Assembly (NCBI GenBank): GCA_017745075.1
Contig: JAGIAD010000015.1
Coordinates: 1 to 64,000 of the forward strand
From: Sphingobacteriaceae bacterium
Lineage (GTDB): Bacteria > Bacteroidota > Bacteroidia > Sphingobacteriales > Sphingobacteriaceae
Length of the DNA: 64,000 bases
Direction of reading: 5' to 3'
Positions 9,496 through 16,472 of this stretch are shown here, in pieces. The position numbers and the translations under genes are program-made. Position 1 is the stretch's first letter; every line of letters begins with the position of its first letter. The notes under the pieces are model-generated. The model saw only the letters and a list, made by a program, of their open reading frames with translations, had not been told where the DNA came from and did not search any database.

Positions 9496-10494
9496 ATGGT
9501 ACCTAAAATAGCAATGATTGGGGGTGGGAGCTGGGCGACTGCCATTGTAAAAATGCTTGCAGATAATTTAACTGAAAAGGAAATTTTTTGGTGGATGCGT
9601 AATGAAGCAGCTATAACGCATATTAAAAAATTTAAGCATAATCCACATTACCTCAGTTCTGTTGAACTAAAACTCGATCAGGAGAATATCTCGTCTGATA
9701 TCATAGCGGTTATAAAATCAGCTGATTTTGTTGTTTTAAACGTGCCGGCCGCATTTTTAAAAGAAACCCTCTCTGCCATTACCCCTGAAGATCTAAAAGG
9801 AAAGAAAATAGTATCTGCCATTAAAGGAATCGTACCTGAAGATAACCTGATTATAGGCGAATTTTTGAATAAAAAATACAATATCCCTTACCATGATATT
9901 CTGGTGGTAAGTGGCCCGTGTCATGCTGAAGAGGTGGCTTTAGAGAAATTGTCTTACTTAACCATTGCCTGTACCGATGTAGAAAAGGCTTCGGTATTTG
10001 CTTCGATTTTAAATACCCGATACATTAAAACCAATGTTTCTGATGATATTTTTGGAACTGAATATGCTGCAGTTTTAAAAAATATTTATGCGGTAGCCAG
10101 TGGTATTTGCCATGGTTTGGGTTATGGCGATAATTTTCAGGCGGTACTCATCAGCAATGCCATACGCGAAATTAAACGCTTTGTAGATGTGGTTCATCCT
10201 ATTGATAGGGATATTAAAGAATCGGCCTACCTGGGCGATTTATTGGTAACAGCCTATTCGCAGTTTAGCCGTAACCGTACTTTTGGTAACATGGTAGGGA
10301 AAGGTTATACCGTAAAATCGGCCCAGCTTGAGATGAATATGGTTGCCGAAGGTTATTATGCCGCAAAATGTATGCACATTAAAAACCAGGAATATCATGT
10401 AGATATGCCGATTTGCAAGGCGGTTCATAACATCATTTATGAGAAACGTTCGCCACAGATAGAAATGAAATTATTAGCCGAGCGGTTAAACTAA
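9496..10494 (+). CDS. gpsA: NAD(P)H-dependent glycerol-3-phosphate dehydrogenase
   Basis: Reduces dihydroxyacetone phosphate to sn-glycerol 3-phosphate for phospholipid synthesis, in the cytoplasm. The N-terminal Rossmann fold opens with IAMIGGGSWATAIVKML (residues 5-21). The conserved SGPCHAEEVA stretch lies near 141-150, where GpsA has SGPSFAxE; Cys-His replaces the usual Ser-Phe, as in some Bacteroidota enzymes. The catalytic Lys of the family lies in EYAAVLKNIYAVASG (about 191-205). Length 332 aa is normal. The start at 9496 directly precedes the GGGSW motif by the expected distance. It is probably transcribed alone. Confidence 0.94.
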   Translation: MVPKIAMIGGGSWATAIVKMLADNLTEKEIFWWMRNEAAITHIKKFKHNPHYLSSVELKLDQENISSDIIAVIKSADFVVLNVPAAFLKETLSAITPEDLKGKKIVSAIKGIVPEDNLIIGEFLNKKYNIPYHDILVVSGPCHAEEVALEKLSYLTIACTDVEKASVFASILNTRYIKTNVSDDIFGTEYAAVLKNIYAVASGICHGLGYGDNFQAVLISNAIREIKRFVDVVHPIDRDIKESAYLGDLLVTAYSQFSRNRTFGNMVGKGYTVKSAQLEMNMVAEGYYAAKCMHIKNQEYHVDMPICKAVHNIIYEKRSPQIEMKLLAERLN

Positions 10495-10561
10495 TAGCAT
10501 GCGCTTAAAGCCATTGGCTTAATAGCATTTTGTGCTTTGTTCCTTGCAGTAAGAGTGTTTC

Positions 10562-10649
10562 TAGCCCCGGGCGGAGTGGCATCCCTGAAGCGCAGCAAAT
10601 AGCAAAGCACGGGAACAGACTTTAATAATTGTTACTGCATTTGCGCTCC
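10562..10649 (+). ncRNA. Structured RNA-like element, copy 1 (damaged)
   Basis: Core from TAGCCCCGGGCGGAGTGG to GCGCTCC. The outer CCCG...CGGG helix and the crossing GGAGTG...CGCTCC helix (with one G-U pair) remain possible. The GGAT strand that should pair with ATCC is missing, replaced by CAGCAAATAGC. Probably a decaying copy. See the intact copies for the fold. Confidence 0.4.
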
Positions 10650-10860
10650 AAAAAAAAGAATAGGTTTTTGTAAAGCAAGTTTCTTCCCTGTCGGTTGGGG
10701 TTGGTCCTTCTTTCCGCTACTATCTTTTTGTGAACGTTAGCAAGATAGGTTTGTTTGTGCATCAAAAAGTATAACCGCTGCAATAAGGTTTATTTAACAA
10801 GGGTCTGTGCTGTAAAGAAAATAACCTTTTGTATTTTGTTCCTTGTAGTAAGAGTGTTTC

Positions 10861-10954
10861 TAGCCCCGGGCGGAGCGGCATCCCTGAAGTGTAGTGAAAG
10901 GATATAGCGAAGCACGGGAACAGACGTTAATAATTGTTACTGCACTTGCGCTCC
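10861..10954 (+). ncRNA. Structured RNA-like element, copy 2
   Basis: The folds found by eye are: CCCG with CGGG as the outer helix, ATCC with GGAT as the inner helix, a small apical hairpin CTG/TAG, and GGAGCG with the distal CGCTCC. The last helix crosses the first and so makes a pseudoknot. The word pattern AGCCCCG...GGCATCC...GGATATAGCG...CGGG recalls repeated RNA-like elements common in Flavobacteriia, perhaps the flavo-1 RNA motif. That link is from memory and needs a covariance-model search. The strand assumed is the one where this pattern reads forward. Confidence 0.45.
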
Positions 10955-11156
10955 AAAAAAAGAATAGTTTTTTGTAAAGCAGCTTTCTTCCCTGTCGGTT
11001 GGGGTTGGTCCTTCTTTCCGCTTCTATCTTTTTGTGAATGTAATTAGGATAGGTTGGTTTGTGCATCAAAAAGTATAACCGCTGCAATAAGGTTTATTTA
11101 ACAAGGGGCTGCAGAAAAGCAAAACAGTACTTTGTTCTTTGCAGTAAGAGTGTTTC

Positions 11157-11249
11157 TAGCCCCGGGCGGAGCGGCATCCCTGAAGCGCAGCGAAAGGATA
11201 TAGCGAAGTACGGGAACAGACTTAAATAGTTCTCCTGACTATGCGCTCC
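11157..11249 (+). ncRNA. Structured RNA-like element, copy 3
   Basis: Best preserved helices of the three: CCCG/CGGG, ATCC/GGAT, apical CTG/CAG, and the perfect long-range pair GGAGCG/CGCTCC. The sequence around the element has diverged from copies 1 and 2, but the paired strands have not. This argues that the fold itself is under selection. Confidence 0.45.
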
Positions 11250-11425
11250 AAAAAAGAAAATTAAGCTTTAACCAAAATATATTCAATGTGTTTTGTGGAA
11301 GATTGTCCTTCTTTTTGCTATATATTTTATGTGTTTAAAAAAATATATTCTTTATCTTTATTAGTGTAACAGAAATAAAACAAATCTAATCATCAACTGT
11401 TATGCTCTAAATAAAATTTACTGTC

Positions 11426-11770
11426 ATGAAAAAGAAACTAGTAACGGGCTTATTAACGCTTGCCTTGTTTGGGGGTGTTGCCTTGAATTTAAATGCTCAG
11501 GAAAAGAAAAAAACTGAAGTGGGTAAGGCATTAGACCATACCGGCAAAGCCATTAGTAAAGGAGCTAAATCGGTAGGCAATAAAACGGCCGAAGTAGCGG
11601 TGAAAGGCAGCTCGAAAATAGCCGATAAAACCTGGAAAGGTAAAATGGCACCTGATGGTTCTGATGTTTACATCAACGGAAAAAACGAAAAATATTATGT
11701 AAATGCTAAAGGCGCTAAAATTTGGTTAAAACCAAGCCAGATTAAAAACAGGCCAGCATCTAAAAACTAA
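11426..11770 (+). CDS. Small secreted lysine-rich protein, function unknown
   Basis: A 114-residue protein with a Sec signal peptide (MKKKLVTGLLTLALFGGVALN, cleavage after NAQ). The mature part has an Ala/Gly/Lys repeat-like stretch (GKALDHTGKAISKGAKSVG, then KTAEVAVKGSSKIADKTWKG). It ends in a compact conserved-looking tail with YYVNAKGAKIWLKPSQIKN. Probably periplasmic. The basic amphipathic repeats could bind DNA, lipid or peptidoglycan, but nothing decides this. It stands alone between the RNA-like repeats and a strong terminator. Confidence 0.75.
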   Translation: MKKKLVTGLLTLALFGGVALNLNAQEKKKTEVGKALDHTGKAISKGAKSVGNKTAEVAVKGSSKIADKTWKGKMAPDGSDVYINGKNEKYYVNAKGAKIWLKPSQIKNRPASKN

Positions 11771-11775
11771 TATTA

Positions 11776-11810
11776 AAAAGTCCTGATGGGGAGCCATCAG
11801 GACTTTTTTT
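11776..11810 (+). terminator. Strong intrinsic terminator
   Basis: Perfect stem GTCCTGATGG / CCATCAGGAC with loop GGAG and seven T, 10 bp after the stop codon of the small secreted protein. The A-run on the other side makes it usable from the minus strand too. Confidence 0.9.
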
Positions 11811-11835
11811 GCCTTTATCTTTTTAAAATATACCG

Positions 11836-12333
11836 TTAAATTTTTAGGGTATAAATGCTGTTTAGATACTGCTCCTTATTAGGAAGTTCTCTCGGTGCAT
11901 CTATGTTATCAATCAATAATTTTTCCACTGCATTATTATTTATTTTAAGGTTAAGTTCATACTCCTTATCCCCAAGTTTAAGATAGAATATATTTTTAAC
12001 GCTTTTAGATTTAAGCACTATTTCATGAGAGGATAGGTAATAGTACTCCATTTTTAATGTATATAGATAGGTAAAAGGGGGAGCAATATCAAAACGTATA
12101 GGTGTAATAACGTTATTGGCGTCTTTGGAATACAGCTGTATCTTGGTTTTGTCAAAATAACCGGTTGTTTTTGCATTGAGTAAATCCAATCCGCTACTTG
12201 TTTTAATTACCAAGCCTAAGACAGCATCGTTAGCATAGGTGCAAGCGCACAATGTACCACCACCAATGTTTTCTTTTTTGCAACCCAAATTAACAATAAA
12301 GATTGCAAAAAGGATAGTCAGAAATTTTTTCAT
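11836..12333 (-). CDS. Putative lipoprotein, function unknown
   Basis: A 165-residue protein starting MKKFLTILFAIFIVNLGCKKE: a lipoprotein signal peptide with lipobox NLGC, so Cys18 should be lipidated. After a CACTYAND stretch the rest reads as a small beta-rich domain (alternating hydrophobic residues, YLYTLKMEYYYLSSHEIVL). No family was recognised. It ends close to a convergent terminator and may share a transcript with nothing else. Confidence 0.7.
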   Translation of the reverse strand: MKKFLTILFAIFIVNLGCKKENIGGGTLCACTYANDAVLGLVIKTSSGLDLLNAKTTGYFDKTKIQLYSKDANNVITPIRFDIAPPFTYLYTLKMEYYYLSSHEIVLKSKSVKNIFYLKLGDKEYELNLKINNNAVEKLLIDNIDAPRELPNKEQYLNSIYTLKI

Positions 12334-12417
12334 AGTTCTTTTATGGTTTTTCAGCTTAAACGCTTAAACACGGTTTTTCGCTACAAAGAGTTAATAATTA
12401 ACGGAATGGCTTGAAAA

Positions 12418-12452
12418 CAAAAATCCCGGAAGGGTTACTTCCGGGATTTTTA
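12418..12452 (-). terminator. Terminator of the rpmB-rimO block
   Basis: Stem AAATCCCGGAAG / CTTCCGGGATTT with loop GGTTA and A/T runs on both sides, 16 bp after the rimO stop codon. Confidence 0.85.
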
Positions 12453-12467
12453 AGCAGTTATGTTTTA

Positions 12468-13796
12468 TTAGACAATTGTACCGTACAGATCGAAATCTTC
12501 GGCCCTGTCAATTTTCACATTAACAAAGCTTCCATTAGCAGCATAACCTGTAACAGCATCAATTAATACTTCGTTATCTACTTCGGGCGAATCAAACTCG
12601 GTTCTTCCCACAAAGAAATCGCCTTCTTTTTTATCCACCAGTACTTTAAAGGTTTTGCCTACTTTTTCCTGGTTAATATCGAAAGAGATACCCTGCTGGA
12701 TTTCCATGATATCATCTACACGTTGTTGTTTTACTTCTTCAGGAACATCGTCAACCAAAGTATGGGCATGTGTTTTTTCTTCGTGCGAATAAGTGAAGCA
12801 ACCCAAGCGATCGAATTTGGTTTCGGCTACCCATTCCTTCATTTCTTCAAAATCGCGTTCTGTTTCGCCCGGATATCCGCATATTAAAGTGGTGCGCATG
12901 GCAATATTAGGCACCTTATCTCTAATTTGGTTAACGAGGTCGATGGTTTTCTGTTTAGTGGTGCCCCGGCGCATCGATTTAAGCATGTTATCGGTAATGT
13001 GCTGTAATGGCATATCCAGGTATTTGCAGATATTCTCACGCTCGTTCATGGCATCTAAAATTTCCATCGGAAAACCGGAAGGGTAGGCGTATTGCAGTCG
13101 GATCCATTCAATTCCGGGTACATCTGACAGGCGGCGCATTAACTCATCTAACTTACGTACGCCGTAAAGATCAAGGCCATAATAGGTCAGGTCCTGTGCA
13201 ATCAGGATCAGTTCTTTGGTACCGTTTTTAGCCAGTATTTTGGCTTCGTTAACGAGTTCTTCCATTGGCTTGCTCATGTGCTTGCCACGCATTAACGGAA
13301 TGGCACAGAAAGAGCATGGACGGTTACAGCCCTCGGCTATTTTAAAATACGCAAAGTGAGATGGGGTAGTGAGTAGGCGTTCGCCAATTAGCTCATGTTT
13401 ATAATTAGCACCCAGCTCGTGCAGGATATTTTGTAAATCGTTGGTGCCAAAAAAGGCATCAACATTGGTAATTTCCGATTCGAGTTCGGGTTTATACCGC
13501 TCAGAAAGACAACCGGTAACCACCACCTTACCAATTTTACCGGCCTCTTTTAACTCGCTAAACTGAAGGATGGTATCGATTGATTCTTGTTTGGCATTAT
13601 CGATAAAGCCGCAGGTATTAATCACCACGATATCATCTTTACCCATTTTGTCTGATTCGTGGGTAACATTCAGGTTGTTGCCGCGCAACTGGCCCATTAA
13701 CACTTCCGAATCGTATATGTTTTTAGAACAACCTAAAGTGATTACGTTGATTTTTGGTTGTTTATTTGTTGTTTTTTTTATTGTTTTGGTATTCAT
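12468..13796 (-). CDS. rimO: Ribosomal protein S12 methylthiotransferase
   Basis: Radical SAM enzyme that adds a methylthio group to an Asp of ribosomal protein uS12. Order of domains: an N-terminal MTTase domain (INVITLGCSKNIYDSEVL, whose Cys is a cluster ligand), a radical SAM core with CNRPCSFC (the CxxxCxxC cluster motif), and a C-terminal TRAM-like domain (VLVDKKEGDFFVGRTEFDSPEV). The longer frame to 13835 adds only MKSNRKEGVITHN. Start 13796 (MNTKTIKKTTNKQ) is preferred because the conserved domain begins soon after it, giving 442 aa. It is normally next to ftsY in Bacteroidota; here a GxxExxY gene separates them. Confidence 0.93.
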   Translation of the reverse strand: MNTKTIKKTTNKQPKINVITLGCSKNIYDSEVLMGQLRGNNLNVTHESDKMGKDDIVVINTCGFIDNAKQESIDTILQFSELKEAGKIGKVVVTGCLSERYKPELESEITNVDAFFGTNDLQNILHELGANYKHELIGERLLTTPSHFAYFKIAEGCNRPCSFCAIPLMRGKHMSKPMEELVNEAKILAKNGTKELILIAQDLTYYGLDLYGVRKLDELMRRLSDVPGIEWIRLQYAYPSGFPMEILDAMNERENICKYLDMPLQHITDNMLKSMRRGTTKQKTIDLVNQIRDKVPNIAMRTTLICGYPGETERDFEEMKEWVAETKFDRLGCFTYSHEEKTHAHTLVDDVPEEVKQQRVDDIMEIQQGISFDINQEKVGKTFKVLVDKKEGDFFVGRTEFDSPEVDNEVLIDAVTGYAANGSFVNVKIDRAEDFDLYGTIV

Positions 13797-13827
13797 GTTA
13801 TGTGTGATTACGCCCTCCTTGCGGTTT

Positions 13828-13857
13828 GATTTCACAGATTTGGCGATTCCACAGATT
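13828..13857. repeat. Left flank repeat of the GxxExxY gene
   Basis: Contains two spaced copies of CACAGATT. Its inner part GGCGATTCCACAGATT is an imperfect inverted match to the right flank at 14271-14302 (read in reverse GTGGATTACACAGATT). Suggests terminal repeats or a repeated insertion target. Confidence 0.45.
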
Positions 13858-13879
13858 AAAATGTGGAAATTTTAAAAGA

Positions 13880-14254
13880 TCAAACGGATATTCTCTTGAC
13901 TTCACAACTTGTGTTGCCAAAGTTAATCAATAATCCTGTTTTAATTTTGCTGGCTTTCAAATAAGAGATAAGCTGATTTTGGAATAGTTTAGGCTGATAA
14001 CCGGTTACAGACTTTAATTCAACAATCACATTTTGTTTTACTACAAGGTCACATTTAAATTTGCCAATAATCTGATCTTCAAATATTACAATAAACTCTT
14101 TTTCGGTTTCAAAATTTAGTCCAGCCTGCCGAAGTTTAACTTTGAGTGCGTTGACATATATTCTCTCTAAAAAACCTGGCCCTAACTGATTATGTACATC
14201 ATAGCAGCAGCCGATTATAATTTCTGTAAGCTGATGATTTTCATATTCTTTCAT
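13880..14254 (-). CDS. GxxExxY protein
   Basis: Small protein of the GxxExxY family (PDDEXK-like nuclease fold in family databases), of unknown role. The signature GFLERIY follows HNQLGP near residues 23-31. The nuclease-like D...ExK pattern can be read in KCDLVV and VIVELKSV (about 65-80). The start at 14254 gives MKEYENHQLTEIIIG, the usual N-terminus, and 124 aa; the open frame to 14302 runs into the flank repeat. It interrupts the ftsY-rimO neighbourhood and is flanked by inverted repeats, consistent with the wandering habit of these genes. Confidence 0.85.
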   Translation of the reverse strand: MKEYENHQLTEIIIGCCYDVHNQLGPGFLERIYVNALKVKLRQAGLNFETEKEFIVIFEDQIIGKFKCDLVVKQNVIVELKSVTGYQPKLFQNQLISYLKASKIKTGLLINFGNTSCEVKRISV

Positions 14255-14270
14255 TACTGAAATTAATAAA

Positions 14271-14302
14271 AATCTGTGTAATCCACTAATCGGTGTAATC
14301 AC
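14271..14302. repeat. Right flank repeat of the GxxExxY gene
   Basis: AATCTGTGTAATCC followed by a second AATC-containing unit CGGTGTAATCAC. It is inverted relative to the left flank. It lies just upstream of the GxxExxY start and may carry its promoter. Confidence 0.45.
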
Positions 14303-14352
14303 TCACGAAGTGAAACTACAGCTAAATCTTTAGTGAAATCACCCATATCGTG

Positions 14353-15315
14353 CTATTTAAACAAACTATTCACAAACTCCTTTTTATCGAAGAGCTGTAA
14401 ATCATTTATTTTTTCGCCTACACCAATATATTTAACCGGAATTTTAAACTGGTCGGAAATACCGATTACCACGCCACCCTTAGCTGTTCCGTCTAATTTG
14501 GTAATGGCCAGCGCATTTACATCAGTAGCTTCGGTAAACTGTTTGCACTGTTCAAAGGCATTTTGCCCGGTTGAGGCATCCAGTACCAGTAAAATTTCGT
14601 GCGGCGCACCCGGTACTACTTTTTGCATGACCTGTTTAATTTTGCCTAGCTCATTCATCAAGCCGATTTTGTTATGTAAACGTCCGGCAGTATCGATAAT
14701 TACTACATCCTCGCCATTGGCAACGGCCGATTGCAGGGTATCAAAGGCAACAGAAGCAGGATCTGAACCCATGGCCTGGGCTACCACCCTTACCCCAACA
14801 CGTTCGCCCCAAAGTTTAATCTGGTCAACAGCTGCAGCCCTGAAGGTATCGGCGGCGCCCAAAACAACTTTAAACCCTGATTCTTTCAGTTTATGTGCCA
14901 GCTTTCCGATAGTAGTGGTTTTGCCCACACCATTTACACCAACCACCATAATTACATAAGGTTTATGGTCGCCATATTCGAACTGACGGAAATCGTTACT
15001 GTTGTTTTCCGATAGCAGCAGCTGGATTTCATCACGGAGGATAAAGTTGAGTTCGGAGGTGTTAAGGTATTTATCTCTGGCAACACGCTCTTCGATGCGT
15101 TTGATGATTTTTAAGGTAGTACTTACGCCCACATCAGAAGTAACCAGGACTTCTTCCAGATTATCGAGTACTTCATCGTCAACAGAAGATTTTCCTGCAA
15201 CAGCCTTGGTAATTTTATTAAAGAAACCATCTTTTGTTTTCTCTAAACCTTTATCCAGTGCTTCCTGAGCTTCAGGTGCGGTTTCTTTCTTTTTGAAAAA
15301 ATCAAATAAGCCCAT
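14353..15315 (-). CDS. ftsY: Signal recognition particle receptor FtsY
   Basis: SRP GTPase that docks ribosome-SRP complexes at the inner membrane. The 320 residues comprise a short N-terminus, the N domain and the G domain. GTPase motifs: VNGVGKTTTIGKL (P-loop, about 125-137), DTFRAAAVDQ, DTAGR (about 210), TKLDGTAKGG (about 273-282), and a closing GVGEKINDLQLF. As in other Bacteroidota, it lacks the long acidic A domain of E. coli FtsY. It lies 81 bp after the DUF4295 gene in the ribosomal protein block, with a hairpin between them. Confidence 0.96.
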   Translation of the reverse strand: MGLFDFFKKKETAPEAQEALDKGLEKTKDGFFNKITKAVAGKSSVDDEVLDNLEEVLVTSDVGVSTTLKIIKRIEERVARDKYLNTSELNFILRDEIQLLLSENNSNDFRQFEYGDHKPYVIMVVGVNGVGKTTTIGKLAHKLKESGFKVVLGAADTFRAAAVDQIKLWGERVGVRVVAQAMGSDPASVAFDTLQSAVANGEDVVIIDTAGRLHNKIGLMNELGKIKQVMQKVVPGAPHEILLVLDASTGQNAFEQCKQFTEATDVNALAITKLDGTAKGGVVIGISDQFKIPVKYIGVGEKINDLQLFDKKEFVNSLFK

Positions 15316-15330
15316 ATCTAAATTTTATAT

Positions 15331-15366
15331 AACAAAAAAAGCCCTTCCGGTTAAAACGGAACGGCC
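15331..15366 (-). terminator. Hairpin between the DUF4295 gene and ftsY
   Basis: On the minus strand GGCCGTTCCG / CGGAAGGGC with a short A/T loop and a following T-run. An intrinsic terminator or attenuator. It would lower ftsY transcription relative to the ribosomal protein genes upstream. Confidence 0.65.
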
Positions 15367-15396
15367 TATAATATTTTATATTAAAAAATATTAACC

Positions 15397-15552
15397 TTAT
15401 TTAGATGCAATAGCATCTTTTACGTGGTCATTGTGTACGATAAGTTCTTTGAATGAGTAAGCACCAGTTTTAGGTGATTTTACCATTGTAATTACTTTCG
15501 AATATTCTTTACCTGTACCTGTTTTAAGGGTTGCAACTACTTTCTTTGCCAT
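15397..15552 (-). CDS. DUF4295 family small protein
   Basis: A 51-residue basic protein beginning MAKKVVATLKTGTGKEYSKV and ending HVKDAIASK. Bacteroidota carry this small protein directly after rpmG and it may be ribosome-associated; its role is unknown. The reading frame is tight, with start ATG 84 bp after the L33 stop, and the order rpmB, rpmG, DUF4295, ftsY is the conserved one. Confidence 0.88.
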   Translation of the reverse strand: MAKKVVATLKTGTGKEYSKVITMVKSPKTGAYSFKELIVHNDHVKDAIASK

Positions 15553-15605
15553 GTTCTTATAATTTTAAATGATTGAATGATAGAAAGGATTGAATGAGTG
15601 GTTAA

Positions 15606-15641
15606 ACCCTCAACCTTCAGCCTTTTACCTTCAGCCTTATT
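15606..15641. repeat. CCTT-type spacer repeat after rpmG
   Basis: Units AACCTTCAGCC, TTTTACC and TTCAGCCTTA in a row, the last overlapping the L33 stop codon. Same vocabulary as the arrays at 9419 and 33885. Confidence 0.5.
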
Positions 15642-15819
15642 TAATCTCTTTATGTACGGTTACTTTTCTCAATACTGGATTGAATTTTTTCAATTCTAAA
15701 CGCTCAGTAGTGTTTTTACGGTTCTTGGTAGAAATATATCTAGACATACCTGGCATGCCACTTTCTTTATGTTCAGTACATTCTAAAATAACCTGAACTC
15801 TGTTACCTTTTTTTGCCAT
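15637..15819 (-). CDS. rpmG: 50S ribosomal protein L33
   Basis: A 60-residue L33 (bL33) with the family core RVQVILECTEHKES and the basic tail NRKNTTERLELKKFNPVLRK. It has a single cysteine and so is the zinc-free form. It lies 44 bp after rpmB on the same strand. Confidence 0.95.
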   Translation of the reverse strand: MAKKGNRVQVILECTEHKESGMPGMSRYISTKNRKNTTERLELKKFNPVLRKVTVHKEIK

Positions 15820-15863
15820 TTTATTATAAATTGAAAACTGTTAATCTCAACAGTTAATGTTTT

Positions 15864-16097
15864 TTACAAAAATCCTTTTTTTACGAAACGGTTAATTGCT
15901 TCGCTGATACCCACTTTATTGATGGTTTTGATTGCTGAAGTAGAAACTTTCAACGTAATCCAACGGTTTTCTTCAGGGATATAAAATTTCTGAAGTTGTA
16001 GGTTTGGGTAAAATTTGCGTTTGGTCTTAACGTTTGAGTGAGAAACGTTGTTACCTATCATTGCTTTTTTTCCTGTTAAATCACAAACTCTTGACAT
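15864..16097 (-). CDS. rpmB: 50S ribosomal protein L28
   Basis: A 77-residue L28 (bL28) beginning MSRVCDLTGKKAMIGNNVSH with the conserved NVKTKRKFYPNLQ motif. First gene of the minus-strand block rpmB-rpmG-DUF4295-(ftsY-GxxExxY-rimO); its promoter must lie in the 375 bp shared with acs. Confidence 0.95.
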   Translation of the reverse strand: MSRVCDLTGKKAMIGNNVSHSNVKTKRKFYPNLQLQKFYIPEENRWITLKVSTSAIKTINKVGISEAINRFVKKGFL

Positions 16098-16322
16098 GAC
16101 TTGTAAATATAGTTGTTAATATCGTCCGCTTAATTTTTTTAAGAGTGTGCAAATATCTGAATAAAATTTGTAAACGGCAATAGCCTAGCCAATTATTTTT
16201 ATAATTCCCTCGCCTTAGCTCATTAATCTCGACTTTAAGCATTTAATAGCTGTCCGGGATTAAAATGATCTGTTGATTTTTTTAGAAAAGCTACGGATGT
16301 GCTTCTTCGGTTCATTGCTTTA

Positions 16323-16357
16323 ATATCTGGCAAGTGAGGTTTGTTCATGCCAAATAT
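16323..16357. promoter_or_regulatory. Inverted repeat in the rpmB-acs intergenic region
   Basis: Arms ATATCTGGCA / TGCCAAATAT (one mismatch) around a 15 nt loop, about 116 bp before the acs start. A candidate operator or leader hairpin with no known match. The rest of 16098-16472 is A/T-rich and holds two divergent promoters; no further gene was found. Confidence 0.3.
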
Positions 16358-16472
16358 CCATTAAAATAAATATTGTACTAAAGTTTGATATTCATTTTGA
16401 TACGATTTGTTTATTTCTCCTTATTATTATTTATTTAAATTAGCCCCCACTAATCCAAAATATAAACAAGCG

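Larger units (their letters stand above)
10536..11334. repeat. Three-copy tandem repeat of ~300 bp
   Basis: Unit starts (TTTGTTCYTTG) fall at 10536, 10835 and 11131, giving periods of 299 and 296 bp. Copies 1 and 2 are nearly identical for their whole length, through CCCTGTCGGTTGGGGTTGGTCC and GCATCAAAAAGTATAACCGC to TTTATTTAACAAGG. Copy 3 keeps the GC-rich core but diverges after GCGCTCC. No credible protein is encoded: the open frame on the minus strand at 10860-11087 is an accident of the repeat. The block occupies most of the 931 bp between gpsA and the next gene. Confidence 0.85.

Noticed and set aside
10860..11087. 75-codon minus-strand open frame
   Set aside because: It lies wholly inside the tandem RNA-like repeat. 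Its sequence follows the repeat and shows no protein-like features.
10536..11334. Possible CRISPR array or insertion sequence
   Set aside because: The units are about 300 bp with no short direct repeats and unique spacers, and no transposase or cas gene is present.
16381..16420. Bacteroidota-type promoter (TTTG / TAnnTTTG) before acs
   Set aside because: TTTG and a TACGATTTG-like element are present, but spacing (13 nt) and the -7 sequence do not fit the consensus.
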